From assembly GCF_031755915.1 (NCBI RefSeq), contig NC_083384.1:19040001-19104000 (forward strand): 64,000 nt of DNA, written 5' to 3'. Positions within the stretch are counted from its first letter, which is position 1. Each line of letters begins with the position of its first letter. The DNA comes from Ziziphus jujuba (taxonomy: Eukaryota > Streptophyta > Magnoliopsida > Rosales > Rhamnaceae). The notes under the pieces were generated by a model, which saw only the letters and a list, made by a program, of their open reading frames with translations, was not told the DNA's origin and searched no databases. Both the position numbers and the translations under genes were made by a program. Positions 1-11,368 of the stretch are shown here, piece after piece.

Positions 1-2238
1 GTTGATGCCTCATAGAAAATCAAAAACTATAAGTATATATACAAACTTTTGGAGAATGTTATCCATGAAGTGGGCAAGAACAATGTTGTGCAAGTAGTCA
101 CGGATAATGGTTCTGCATTCATAAAGGCTGGTAAGAAATTGATGACACAGTACAACTTGCATTAGACACCATGTACTGCGCACTGTATTGATCTTATATT
201 TGAGGATATTTGAAAGTATTGAAAGGATCATTCAACGTGCAAGAATGATAACCAATTATATTTATAATCATAATTGGTTACTTTTTTAATACGAGATATA
301 TGTAAATGAGACATCTTTCGACCAGGAGCAGCAAGGTTTGCAACAAACTATATTGCTTTAAATAGTCTCCTTAAAAAGAAAGCTTCTCTAAAACAAGTCT
401 TTGCAAGCGATGCATGGGCTGAGCATCAATTGAGTCGAACAAAAGCAGATAAAGAAGTGGAGAAACTTATCTTTGATAATCAATTTTGGGATTCTGTTAC
501 TCACGTTGTTAATTTATATGAGCCATTATATAATATTTTGCGAATTATTGATGCTGAGTTCATACCTACGATGCCAATATTGTATGATTATTTTCAAAAA
601 ATGAGATATGCAATCAATAACCAAAGAGGAACTCAGTGGGTTATGGATATTATAGATGCTCGATGGAATAATACACTTTCTCATCCTCTCCATATGGCTG
701 GTAATTTTATGTCAATTACTTATTATTAATTATTATTTTGTCTTATAATTTATATATTATATTTAATTTTTACTATTATTTTGTAGCATATTTTCTGAAT
801 CCACAATTCCAGTATAAAGAAGGAATTGGCACTGATTCAGATCTTGTACAAGCTGTTCATGATGTCTTTACAGCATTAGATCCAAATTCGGATCGTATAT
901 CTTAATTTGGAAATGAAGTAAGCTTTTGTTTATTATTATTTTTAACTAACATATTAATAACGTTTTTTTATAATTTTTTCGTTATTACATATAGATAATA
1001 TGTTTTAGAGATGCACGAAAAGGTTTAGTGATCGAGCAGCAATTGCCGCCTGAGCGGAAATGATACCTGGTATGTGCATTTCAATTACTTATTATAAAAA
1101 AATTATGTGCTTAATATTAAAAATTTTATTAATATTCAAAAATTTATTAAAATTTAATATATTTTGATTTATAGTGTTGAAATATACAGCTGAATAGTGG
1201 ACAATGTATGGTAATAGCACTCCAACGCTCAGAAAATTGACAATGCATATTTTGTCACAAACTGTATCATCATCTGCATGTGAGCGTAATTGGAGCACCT
1301 TCGCTTTAATACACACAAAACAACGAAATAGGCTCACATATGAAAAACTTCAAAAATTGTTTTTTTGCTACTATAATATGAAATTGCGGATCCGTGATAT
1401 GGAATTAACAAATCAACCGCAATTAGATTCAGATTATTTGGATCTTCTTGAAATTGGAGCTGAACCTAGTGAAGATGAAGATAATCCTATTATCCAATGG
1501 GTTAAGAATTCACACTTAGATGATGATGAAGGCAATCCAGATCCTCGAGTCGTAATGCATGCTTCACAATTAGGGATAAATATTGACAATGTTATTGCTG
1601 AAGAAGTTATGAGCAGTGATAATGGAGGAAATTATTCGTTTGACGTAGTGACAAGGTCTTCAACTAGACGATTTAGTCATCATGTAGAAACATTTGGTGG
1701 CGTTTATTCTCAACCAAATAAATATGAGGATGAATATGATGATGATGTCGTTGATCTTGATGATGATGATGTAGGTAATGGTTATGGTGGCAATAAAGGA
1801 GGAGGATATAATATAGGTGGAAGTGGGAGTGGAACATACTATCGAGAACCAAGCCAACAACCATTAAGCTCATTTACCGGTGAAGATCAATATACACATG
1901 CAACACAAGATTTTGATCATGGGGTTCGAACAGCAGGCACTGGTTCAAGAAGGCACTATGGCATTTCCATGATGAATCAACATAATGAAGATTATCTTTC
2001 TAACTCTTTGGATGCAATGAGTTTAAATACACAAGTTAGTTCTCAATATGGAAATTCTGAGATTCCAATTGTATATCCAATTGGTCAAATGAGATCACAT
2101 AATCCTTACAGTGATTACAATGTTGATATCTTCAATCATCCCATCTCTCAAAATGAATGTTATACTCCTCATTGGATAAATTCACATTGCCCTCCACTTG
2201 GACAATTGGTTGGGATTGATAGAGAAAGATATACTTGA
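1..2238 (+). pseudogene. hAT-family transposase pseudogene (DUF659 + hAT dimerisation)
   Basis: This is a decayed transposase of the hAT superfamily, whose intact members bind element ends and cut and paste DNA in the nucleus. The window opens inside the DUF659-like catalytic region: positions 1-235 read as a protein with VVTDNGSAFIKAGKKLM and a CTAHCIDLI-type motif, but with stops near 13-15 and 163. Coding continues at about 325-700, resumes after an intron (about 702-785), and after two more introns reaches the dimerisation domain at 1204-1400 (SSACERNWSTFALIHTKQRN, then the FCYYNMKLRIRDME block). The tail to 2238 is acidic and Gly/Asp-rich, as in intact relatives. In-frame stops at about 903 and 1048 interrupt the middle exons. 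Splice-like GT/AG boundaries remain, so this is a degraded genomic copy and not a processed one. The 5' end and terminal repeats lie outside or were not recognised. Confidence 0.85.
1204..2238 (+). CDS. Open 3' exon of the hAT transposase relic (344 codons)
   Basis: This is the longest open stretch of the hAT relic. Residues 8-65 match the hAT C-terminal dimerisation domain: LRKLTMHILSQ, SSSACERNWSTFALIHTK, QRNRLTYEKLQKL and FCYYNMKLRIRD. The rest carries an acidic YLDLLEIGAEPSEDEDN segment, a run of Asp residues at about 180-195, a Gly-rich patch and a Tyr/Asn/Ser-rich tail. The first ATG is probably only a methionine inside the exon, because an acceptor-like site lies upstream near 1173 and the reading continues from it. 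The exon is open although the exons before it carry stops. That could be chance or late decay, and host use is not shown. I would not annotate a stand-alone gene. Confidence 0.5.
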   Translation: MYGNSTPTLRKLTMHILSQTVSSSACERNWSTFALIHTKQRNRLTYEKLQKLFFCYYNMKLRIRDMELTNQPQLDSDYLDLLEIGAEPSEDEDNPIIQWVKNSHLDDDEGNPDPRVVMHASQLGINIDNVIAEEVMSSDNGGNYSFDVVTRSSTRRFSHHVETFGGVYSQPNKYEDEYDDDVVDLDDDDVGNGYGGNKGGGYNIGGSGSGTYYREPSQQPLSSFTGEDQYTHATQDFDHGVRTAGTGSRRHYGISMMNQHNEDYLSNSLDAMSLNTQVSSQYGNSEIPIVYPIGQMRSHNPYSDYNVDIFNHPISQNECYTPHWINSHCPPLGQLVGIDRERYT

Positions 2239-2590
2239 CACATCCACAATTACATGGAAAATTTCTCTAATATGATAAGTTGGAATGCCTATTATTATAC
2301 ACGTGAAATATCAAGATATGATCATCAATTTGAAGAACCAAGGAATTCTTTTTTATATTAATAATGTATTAGGGATTATATTTGAGAATTTCTTGTATCT
2401 TACTATTATCTTTTAAATTTTCTATATTTTGGTGCTAATTAACTTTATATTTTATTCACTTATAAATAATTTGTAATATTTATAGAATATTTTATGATTA
2501 TTGTATTCTAATTTTTGTATTTTTATATTATTTTACTATATTAATTATCTCATATATAAAAATTTGTATTCTAAATTAAAAATCTACAGT
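2239..2590. other. AT-rich 3' flank of the hAT relic
   Basis: No gene is seen here. The sequence is the trailing untranslated part of the hAT copy followed by AT-rich DNA. From 2,600 a short run of imperfect repeats of the pattern ATCGATATTTTC / TCGACATTTCCATCGA begins. Confidence 0.5.
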
Positions 2591-2599
2591 TTCCGTAAC

Positions 2600-5070
2600 T
2601 TTATCGATATTTTCATCGATATCGACATTTCCATCGATATTTTCGTAAAATCATACCCTCGACATTTCCATCGACATCGATATTTTCTTCACTGGGGAAA
2701 ACACAGCCCCCTCCTTCCCCGATTTTCTTTTTTCTTTTTCCTTCTTCTTCTTCTTCTTCCTCTTTTTCTCCCTTCCTCCTTGCGTTGCCGTTGCTCTTCT
2801 TGGAAAATCGCCATAAATCCGGCAAGCCTGAGCATCACTGCCACATTTAGCCGACGACCCATCGCCCTGGTAACAATGTGGTGCTCGCCATTCACCGGGA
2901 CGGCTGGAGAAGCGCCGGAAAACTCCAAAAAGCCGACGGTAAGCTCCTTTTCAGTTCACCGGATTTTGGCCGTTTCTGGCCAGATTTTCGATCCTTTTCC
3001 CCTAATTTGAGCATCCTAAAGCTGATGGTGGCCTCCGTTTGCCTGATTCAAAACCATTTGTGGCGTATGAAGAGGGTCAGCTTGGCAGCGGCTTTCGACC
3101 GAAAAAATGGGGCACCATAGGCGAAATTGAGGTCAATGAAGGTTAGTAACAGATTACTTATCTCTTTAGCTTTTAATTGATATATTATTTGCGAATTATG
3201 TGGAGTATTTTGAAATATGCTATTTTTGAATAAAATATTATTATTTTAATGTGGTAATCTGAAAAATATATCTTTTTAATATTTAAATAATTATTATTTA
3301 TATTGAATATGTCAAATTGTGTTGAATTGAATAAATGTGGCCTCGAATTTTTGTTTTCAAAAAGTTGAGAAGCTGTAGATTTTACTACCAGAATGTATTT
3401 TATATACTTGGTTATATGTGGAATTGTATGTGGTTTTAATGGTATTTGGATAAATTGGTTCGAAGGTTTGAGGAATTAATTATATTAAATTATTGTGATT
3501 AAAAATATGTTTATATGTTTAATTATTTATTTATTTATGGAATTGAATTATTCTAGAAGAGATTAATTCTATGGAATCATAGTTTTATTTTTATTAAATT
3601 TTGTCGTTGATTTAAATGTTGAAATTTTGATGCATAAATAATGCAATTATGTGAATTTAATTATGTATGAATTTTCATGTATTTATATATATATATATAT
3701 ATATATATTGTTTTGGTGTAAATTGATTTCATGGATTTGAAGAAAAATATTTATTTAAATTTTAATATTTCCAAAAAATATATTTATGTATCAATTAATT
3801 AATTAATTAATTAATTAATTTATCATTCATAAACTTGATTTTTATCTAATTTTATCAAAACTCATTATTTTAATAATACTATAAAAATCTAGAGTTTTTT
3901 TTTATGCACCATACACGTACCGGTGTTCTATACATATGGATATAATTAGCACGCATGTGGATATGGTTAGCACGCAGGTTGATGTGATTAGCGCGCAGGT
4001 TTATTTATGGGGTTGTCCTGCAGTTGCCATCGGATCAAGGGCAGGCAAGTTTGATATTGGCTATTCGTCCCCTTCCGTGGCCAGGACGCATGTTAGCAGT
4101 AGCGCTATGGGACACCATGTGACTGTATGCCAGTTTCTCTCTTTAATCTCCCTATCTGACGGTGCTTGGGATGCTGAGTACCGTCGGTGCCACTGGTATA
4201 TAGTATGTGCATCAAATATCTTTATATATATATATATATATACATATATGTGTGTTATGTTTGTATGTATTAAATCGCACGGGGTGACGATCCGATATGG
4301 TCCATGAAGTGCTAGCCTCGTTACTCTATTTTCTACGAGTCCAAGGGATCGAATGGCCAATCTAGGCAACCATCCCGGACTGTATTGGTAGTAAGGTACC
4401 GGAGACAGCTAGAATCATGGATCACACAGCATATTAGAGAGTATCGTTCGCACCTCCGATGCGAGTGTATATTTTATAATATGTTTTGAATTTTAAATTA
4501 TTAATTTACTTATATTATCCTAATTATTCATAATCTGATTTTTCTAACATTATACTTAATTGCTTTTATTGTCATCACTATTGTTAATGTTATTTTTGTT
4601 ATTAGCATTATTACTATTATTTATCAGAGTTTCATTTACAATCATTTTCATCATTATTATTATTATTGTTAAGGAGGTGGTTTTACCTTTCTTTTTACAT
4701 TATGCATTGATATATTTGTATGACGATATTTTAAATGTATGGCACTAAGTGAGTGGTGTAGACGGACGTCAATGTTTAAAGTTATATTTTGGTGATTATT
4801 AATAAATTTATCCTATTGCATATGTGTGTGTGTGTGTGATTTATAAAAATCATTATCGTAGTGCTACCATTTGTGGAAATTATTGTAGTATGATGGGAGG
4901 GATAAGGTGGTATCATTTGGGAGTGTATTTTCATGCAGGTAAATTTTTTGGTAAGTTCTACCCGTAAGGGAGATGTTGTCGGATTTTCTATTGGAATGTT
5001 CGATAGTATTTTCCTGGGATCAGGATTTATCTAGGGTTACGGTAAGGGATTTTGGACGGGTCTTAATACT
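2600..5070 (+). repeat. Probable decayed LTR-like sequence
   Basis: The organisation resembles the large LTR at 7,887-10,728 but the sequence differs. A GC-richer leader (about 2,700-3,140) ends near a donor-like GGTTAGTAAC, followed by a long T/G-rich, C-poor stretch. The end near 4,950-5,066 has GGGATCAGG, GGGTTACGG and GGACGGGTC, like the GGGACGGGTCCTGTCA end of the better-defined LTR. Exact termini and a target-site duplication were not found. ORFs across 2,500-3,120 look like shadows of low-complexity and leader sequence. Family assignment is inference. Confidence 0.35.
3939..4001 (+). repeat. Three tandem copies of a 21 bp unit
   Basis: Three consecutive 21 bp units begin at 3939, 3960 and 3981 with the pattern GAT(A/G)T(A/G/T)(A/G)TTAGC(A/G)CGCA(G/T)GT(G/T). 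They differ at only a few positions. They sit inside the probable LTR-like block. Confidence 0.8.
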
Positions 5071-5115
5071 AATATAGATCATCCATATATATAGAATATG
5101 AAGTTAAATCAAAAT

Positions 5116-5310
5116 GACCTAAAAACCATATTACATCCATTTCGAACAACAAATATAAGGCCAAACTTGTAAAGACAATATCAATTAATTGAAAGGAAGC
5201 AAAAAAAAAAAAATGGCATAAAAACCATATCATTTCCATTTATAACCACAAATATAGAATAAATTTGTAAAATTAACATCAATTAATTGGAGAGCAAGCA
5301 ACAAACTTGG
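5116..5310 (+). repeat. Two diverged tandem copies of a ~99 bp unit
   Basis: The segment starting CCTAAAAACCATATTACATCC (about 5,116) recurs as GCATAAAAACCATATCATTTCC (about 5,215). Both copies continue through ACAAATATA and CAATTAATTG. They are separated by an A run. No coding potential is seen. Confidence 0.6.
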
Positions 5311-5399
5311 CTTAATAAACAACCATAACAATTGGAAAAATTACAAAAGTGTTGTCTAACCTTTTATTCATACATATAGTTTGCTATAGATATAAATAT

Positions 5400-6881
5400 G
5401 GTGAAGTGTAAGTGCATTCATGCATTCATGAGCATGGCATATGGTAATTGTATGTGAATATTATTAGATATGATATATGCTTTCTAATTTTAAACTTGTA
5501 TTATTACTATTATTATTGTTATTCTGAAACTATTGAGTTGGTTATCATGTATGAATATAAAGGATTATATAAGCGTATTGTCTCATGCATAAGTATACAT
5601 TGGGCATATCGTATGAATTCGTTTTATGGAAACTATTTTTAAAATTGGTTTTTGAAATTGTGCATTGATCTTGATTTTGAAAATGATGTTTTTTAAAATG
5701 GTATTGGGATATTGAAGTTGGTTTGAGGATTTTGGACCTGTGGATGGATATGGTTATGACTTGAATATGATTTGATTATATGTATATGTTTTGATTATGG
5801 ATTGATTATTATATATGGAATTGTTTCTGATCTGTAAACTTAGTATGACTAACATGAAAATCAGAGAAAAGGTTATCCTGTAGCCCCAGATTGATAACCT
5901 AGGGAGATAGGCAGAGCTGTTATGTGATCACAATGTAAATCGCTGTTTGGAGACAAACAAGTCTGACGTCTGGATTTGGTTTGGTCACCAAAGATCAAAG
6001 TCATAGTCAAGGTTATGGATATATTTGTGGATATGGATATGATGTCCATTATGTGATATTGATAACTATGGTATTTTTCCTCATATTTCGTGCCGAGTAT
6101 CTCTGCTAAGTAGTTTAGTTGAGGTTTGGTTATTTACATGTCCTACATATTTTGATTTATTCTTTGTATGGGTAGTGGCAAAATCTCCTCGACATATCCC
6201 AATTTATTCTTTGTATGCGTTAGGTAAATGATTCATTGATGGCCAACATATATCGATTTGTTCTTTGTATGCATTAGTTACCAATTAGTTAGAATTATAT
6301 TAGTCTTGTAGAAACCCTGAACTTTGTAGCAGGTGCATTGCCTCTCATAATGTGGTATACATATGCTTGTATATTATTTTGATATTGTAGGACTATGTAT
6401 TTTGGTGCGAGTCTAAAACCACTCATTGAGTATATATACTCACCCCTCTACTCCTAGTCTCTTATAGATATTAGTGTGGTTACTAGATGGCTTGAGGTGG
6501 AAGTGGAGTAGATGGACTTTAATTTTCAAAAGTTGAGTTAGTACTAGTTGGACTGCTTTCTTATTTATTTTGAATTTAATTTGTAATGGTTTTATTTTTG
6601 TACTTGTAAAATATATGTTATTTTTGAGATTTTGAAATGGTGTTGTATTAATTGGAAAAGTATGGAAAATGGGTCATTAAAATAATAATATATATAAATT
6701 TATTTTATGAATATATAATATATTTTTAAAATACATATTTTTTGTCAAAAAAATATTTTTATTAATTTTTTTATGAGAGAGATGAGGAACTTGAATCCAC
6801 CTCCTTTCCCATCAAAGAATTCCTGCCCTTCTCATTTAAAAAAACACTAGTACAAAATGGCAGTGGGACTATTTTTAGAGC
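5400..6881 (+). other. Non-coding, LTR-like relic sequence
   Basis: No gene is supported. The stretch is T/G-rich. It holds a repeated TTTATTCTTTGTATG(G/C)GTTAG-like segment at about 6,160-6,270 and an ACTCATTGAGTATATATACTCACC block at about 6,420, of the kind seen near the transcribed part of large plant LTRs. Just before the gag-only element, at about 6,846, lies CACTAGTACAAAATGG, which resembles a CACTA-type terminus, but no partner end was found. Confidence 0.35.
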
Positions 6882-6885
6882 GTAG

Positions 6886-7350
6886 TGTCACGATCCATGC
6901 AAAAGGGGTGGAATCTTAAGGCTTAGCCAGAAGGTTCTACACTCCTCTTTAGAATTCAAGAGAAGTTTGGAAGATTCTAGAGAATTCAAGAGAAACCGAG
7001 ACTAATATAGATAAGAATCTCTCTACAATAATCCTTATAAATATCTAGTAGACTAGCTTATAACCTAACCTAAATATATGCCATGTGTACATATCTAAAA
7101 CCTTGTAGACCCTTGTGATATGAGCGAAGCCTTTTATATAAAGGGGTTGGTCTTTCATTTGTAACACATCCAAGACATCTAAGAATTCTAGTAATCAAGC
7201 ATTTCCATTCTCTCAAACTCTCTCAAAGATCTCCTACTTCCCACTCTTCTCTTAGCTTCCATGTTGTGCATAGCTTGTGAGCAAGGCTAACTTAGCCAAG
7301 TGATGTGCTAAGTGCCACATAGGAAAGTTGACAAAGTTAGGCTCATGACA
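6886..7350 (+). repeat. 5' LTR of the gag-only element (465 bp)
   Basis: It begins TGTCAC and ends TGACA, and is colinear with 11,369-11,790. A TATA-box-like TATATAAA lies at 7,135-7,142 in both copies' equivalent position, followed by GGGGTTGG and a CT-rich stretch, as expected for the retroelement promoter and start of R. Confidence 0.85.
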
Positions 7351-7881
7351 GTTGGTATAAGAGCAAGTTGATATGCAAGCACACGATTGGGTGTAACATG
7401 GAAGTAGGCAAGATGGCTGGATCAAATGTCACTACCAACATGGAGGGAACTATCCAAGGGCATGGTCGTGAAGAGCAATGCAACCCCAATGCAGGGTAGC
7501 TAAGGCAAAAGTCCAATTCCAATGACTTGGTGACTTGCTTGGAGTCACGCATGGAAAAGCATGCGAATCAAGTAAACCAGTGGTTTAAGGCGTTGAAGGG
7601 TTGCCTAGAAGAGGTAGAGTTGGAGGACATTGCTCTCAATCAAGCCATGAAGGGGTCGATCAACGAGCTAGATGATGCCTTAAGGAGGGAACTCCACTCG
7701 ATACGTGACCAATGCATGGGGGAGGTAGCCTACCTTCATGAAATGTTGGAGAGAGAGCTAGATGCCATCGGTACTCGAATGGAGGGAGTGTAGGGCGATT
7801 GGGCACTTTGCAAGCGAGCAGTGGCATCAGGGACAACCACCATATGCGAAGGGTCTAGAATCGATGCACTAAAGCCCAAGT
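7351..7881 (+). pseudogene. Gag relic, N-terminal part (Ty3-like)
   Basis: The first part of a retroelement gag polyprotein, interrupted by stops (for example near 7,498 and 7,790). The clearest open stretch is 7,527-7,793, rich in charged helical residues (LEEVELED, RRELHSIRDQ, ELDAIGTRMEG), as in the coiled N-terminal part of Ty3-like Gag. It runs up to CCTAC, where the solo LTR is inserted, and the gag reading resumes past the insertion. Confidence 0.7.
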
Positions 7882-7886
7882 CCTAC

Positions 7887-10728
7887 TGTAACACCCCGTG
7901 CCAAAAAAAATATACATGATTAAACAAGTTTGACCAAATTGACTAAGTTTGACCAAGTTTGACCAAGTGAATAATATATAGGTTCAAATTGAGTTTTTCA
8001 ATAGCCAATATTTTTGGTTTGACTAAGGTACCATTGTATAGATCTCGTCGATACGAGTTCACTAACTGGCGACACGCCAAATTATGAGTTACGGATAAAA
8101 AGTTATGGTTCTGAGAAATTTTAAGCATAAGTTTTAAATCAGTGTCCAAGCCAGTCCCCAGTTTTTGTCTGTTAGTGATTTAGGCTCTATATAAGCCTCA
8201 ATAAATGTGCCAAACAGGAAGAAAAGCCCAAAAATACCCATTTCCTCTCCAAAACCCGAGAAAAACACCCTAGACCCACGGGCCCAAACCGACAGTTTTT
8301 ACCTCCAACCGGGTTTACGCTGTTTGACCCATCTCCGGCCACCACCTTGCTAAACGCACTGGCTAGAGAGGAACGGGGGATGGAGGCGAGCTCAGCCACA
8401 AAATTTCACGGCCACCGGTCGCCGGACGCACCCAGATCGGGCCGGAGAAGCCTGACAGCCGAAAATTTTCTCTCTCCTCTTTTCTTGTGTTTTTCGGCCA
8501 ACCCAGCTCGACCCATACCTCTATCCCACCATTTTTGACCCCTTTGAGTCCATTTCCGTGGTTAGATTGCCCAAAATCCCCACCATTTGAGAGATCTCTC
8601 AAGTTCAAGTTCGGCCGAACCTTTACATCAATTTTTCGGTCACCAAAGGAGTCACCAGACCAAGGTAAGACCACTGGTGAACTTCTTGTCTCTTGGGCTT
8701 TCCGTTGACTTATAATTTGTGAATTTTGGAGGTCGTTTGATAATTTTTCTATTTTTAGGGTTATTTGGTTAATTTTCGGAGAAATTAGGACTGTATTTGG
8801 ACGATTTTGGTTAAATTGGTTAGAATTGAAGTTAGATTAGTGAAATTGGATGATATTAGGACCTAATTGGGGATTCAATTTCAAAATATTAAGCTTCAGG
8901 TGAAAATTTCCAATTTTGGGTACCGGGTCCTAAGGACAAGCGGTATAATTGGACTGCCTGGTGTCCAATTTATGCAATTTTGTAGTAATGTAAATTATTT
9001 TGAGACATTTGGATCATATAAGTGTCTCTGGTTTAGTTGTTTGGAGCCTGAGGAATATTTTATTATATTACAGGCACTCGAGTTGAGCCTGGAGGAAATC
9101 CTATAGAGGAGCAGGCATGAGCATCTACAGTACTGTGAGTGGTTATATCATTTTTAAATGACTTGGCTATATAGTATATTATATATGTGGTTTAAATATT
9201 TTACGTATATATCATTTGATTGAAATGATGTTTTATGCATGTATAAATATTTGATGTCATATATATATATATATGTTTTATCATTTTATATGACTTTTGA
9301 TAATATTTTAAGCGATTTTCAATTTTAATGGGTCCATAAATGGACTTGTGGTATTTAAATATTTTGGTATTTAATTTGGGGTTTTAAATCATTTCGGAAA
9401 TGATTTATTTGAGAAGCAGATGAAAAATTTTATGATTTTAAGCATGTTCAAATATTTTAAGAATTTTATGGGTTTAAAAATTGATTTATGGTGAATATAT
9501 TTCACTGTGGTATTTCTGATTTTCGTATGAAATGACGATTTGAAAATTTTGAAATATTTAAACAAGCGGTTGAACTTGACAATTAAATTATGATTATGAT
9601 ACAGTAGGATACTGTATCGGTTATTTTTAATTGATGTACCATATAGTACCAGAGTTTGGTTCAGTATTATATTACAGCGTGCTGGGTTTACCATGGTGCC
9701 GTGAGGTTGGTTTCATCCAACGGTTATCTATTATTACCACGGACTGTGAGGTCGGGTTTATCCGACGGTTTATTATTATTGCCACGGTGCCGTGAGGTTG
9801 GTATCATCCAACGGTTTATTATTGTCACGGACCGTGAGGTTGGGTAGGTCCCGACGGTTATTTATTATTTCCACGACACCATTCATATATTGAGGGTTGT
9901 GAGGTGGGTGTATCCCACGGTTTGTATATTAGTACATCGTCTGGTACATTGTATATGTTTGTATATATTGTTGATTTAGAAATATTGTGGTGATTTCTGC
10001 ATTTTCATATTTATTTGGTGGAACTGTAATTATTATAATTTATGCTCAAATGTTTATATCTGGATTTGAAGCATTTCATAATATTACAATGATTGTTCAT
10101 TCATATTTTTGAGCATCGTTTTTTATGATATTAATTGGAGTACAAGTTTGGGTTTTGTGAAATGATTTTTAAATGGGAAACTTTTGAACGAGTGGAATGA
10201 GAGGTCTTGAGAGAAAGATTTTTCAGAAATAATCATTATTTTTCTATTATACTATGCCACTTACTGAGATTTCTTTATCTCACGTTTTATTGTTTTAAAT
10301 TCGTTCCCCTAGGCCTAGGCAACTAGTAGCAGTCTACCTCGCGCATAGCTTATCGTTTGTTTCCTTCCACTGCAACAGCCGTATTTATCTTTTCTTCACC
10401 TATTGTTATCTTCTGGACTTATTTATTACTTATTTGTACTCATAGACTTTGTTGACACTCTTAGAATGCTCTGATTTTAATTATGGGACTCAGTAGAGAC
10501 CATGGTACTCATGTGTGTAGTTATGGTCTATAGTAGAGTAGACCAGTTGTAGACTTATTTATATATATATATATATATATATTGAGGTATTAACGTAATG
10601 CTGGTGTTTGATTATCTACGTTTTAAGGTGAGGTTTTATTGGATATTTTCTAGGGTTTGTCCAGTGGGACTTCCCTAGGGGGATCACCCGAGAGGTCCTG
10701 GAGAGGGTTCCCGGGACGGGTCCTGTCA
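7887..10728 (+). mobile_element. Solo LTR, large Ty3-type family, nested in gag
   Basis: A complete solo LTR of 2,842 bp. It starts TGTAACACCCCG, ends GGGACGGGTCCTGTCA, and is flanked by an exact CCTAC duplication (7,882-7,886 and 10,729-10,733). Gag coding sequence of the host element lies on both sides, so this insertion is younger. The LTR has a GC-richer leader (about 8,220-8,670) ending at a donor-like CAAGGTAAGACC, a T/G-rich middle, a minisatellite with hairpins at 9,695-9,925, and a CACTTACTGAG block near 10,258. No internal domain is left, consistent with LTR-LTR recombination after insertion. An inverted relative lies at 36,547-39,487. Assignment to Ty3 rather than another LTR order rests on terminal style and the 5 bp duplication and is inference. 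Confidence 0.88.
9695..9925 (+). repeat. Minisatellite of ~45 bp units with small hairpins
   Basis: Five units carry GTGAGG followed by a short inverted repeat and a linker ending in (T/C)CACGG. The hairpins are at 9,706-9,721, 9,751-9,766, 9,797-9,812, 9,839-9,855 and 9,904-9,918, so spacing is 45, 46, 42 and 65 bp. The arms are GTTGG/CCAAC, GTCGG/CCGAC, GTTGG/CCAAC, GTTGGG/CCCGAC and GTGGG/CCCAC: pairing is kept while the third pair changes. Confidence 0.85.
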
Positions 10729-10733
10729 CCTAC

Positions 10734-11368
10734 TCTGGGCAAGGAATGTGAAGGAGCTCAAGAATTTTCTTTAGGGCTTGGAGCAATATTTTGAAGCAAT
10801 GAGCATAGTGGACAATGCTTCAAGGATAAGGACAACCACTCTCTACCTGACCAACACGGCAATGTTATGGTGAAGGAGGAGGCATAATGACATAAAAAGA
10901 GGTATGTGCATTATCAATACTTATGATGGGTTGAGACTTTAAAAGGAAATTCTATCCAGAAAATGCCAAAGATGAGGTAAGGGGCCAACTATGATGACTG
11001 AAGCAAGTAGGGAACATCCGAGAGTACATCAAGGAGTTCACTAGCCTGGTGTTGGAGATCTCGAACATGTAGGATAAAAGACTCCCTCTTCTATTTCATG
11101 GATGGTCTACAACCTTGGGCAAAGACAGAGTTGAAGCGATGAGGAGTATAATATTTAGCTAGTGGTATCACAAATGTCGAAAGCTTCATCAACTACTCCA
11201 ACCAAAAAGACTCCTCCAAGCCAAAGGAAAGAAAGACCAACTATGGAACAGGTGGGGGAGAACCAAGCAAGTCCAAGGATAATGGAAAGGAAGATAGTGT
11301 ACACAAACCTCAAAACTCGAAGTGGAAGCCACCTAAAGAAGGTAGGGATGATTCCAAACCCAAAAACT
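10734..11368 (+). pseudogene. Gag relic, capsid part, after the solo LTR
   Basis: This continues the gag of the host element. In shifting frames it reads WARNVKELKNFL, LEQYFEAM, TTLYLTNTAMLW, FYPENAKDEVRGQL and VGNIREYIKEFTSLVLEI, the order of the retrotransposon Gag capsid region that precedes the zinc knuckle. Stops and frameshifts are frequent. The last part (about 11,245-11,368) is a basic, Lys/Pro/Ser-rich linker (KWKPPKEGRDDSKPKNS). It stops before any zinc knuckle and abuts the 3' LTR, which marks the edge of the pol deletion. Confidence 0.75.

Noticed and set aside
2501..3120. Open frames of 70-169 codons on both strands
   Set aside because: They arise from a CT-rich low-complexity run and the GC-richer leader of an LTR-like relic. 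No domain or start context is present.
6846..6885. CACTAGTACAAAATGG as a CACTA terminus
   Set aside because: No matching opposite end or duplication was found, and the retroelement insertion hides the rest. One end alone is not enough.
8187..8708. Overlapping frames of 63-103 codons inside the large LTR
   Set aside because: They fall in the LTR leader, overlap on both strands and are not kept in the inverted copy.
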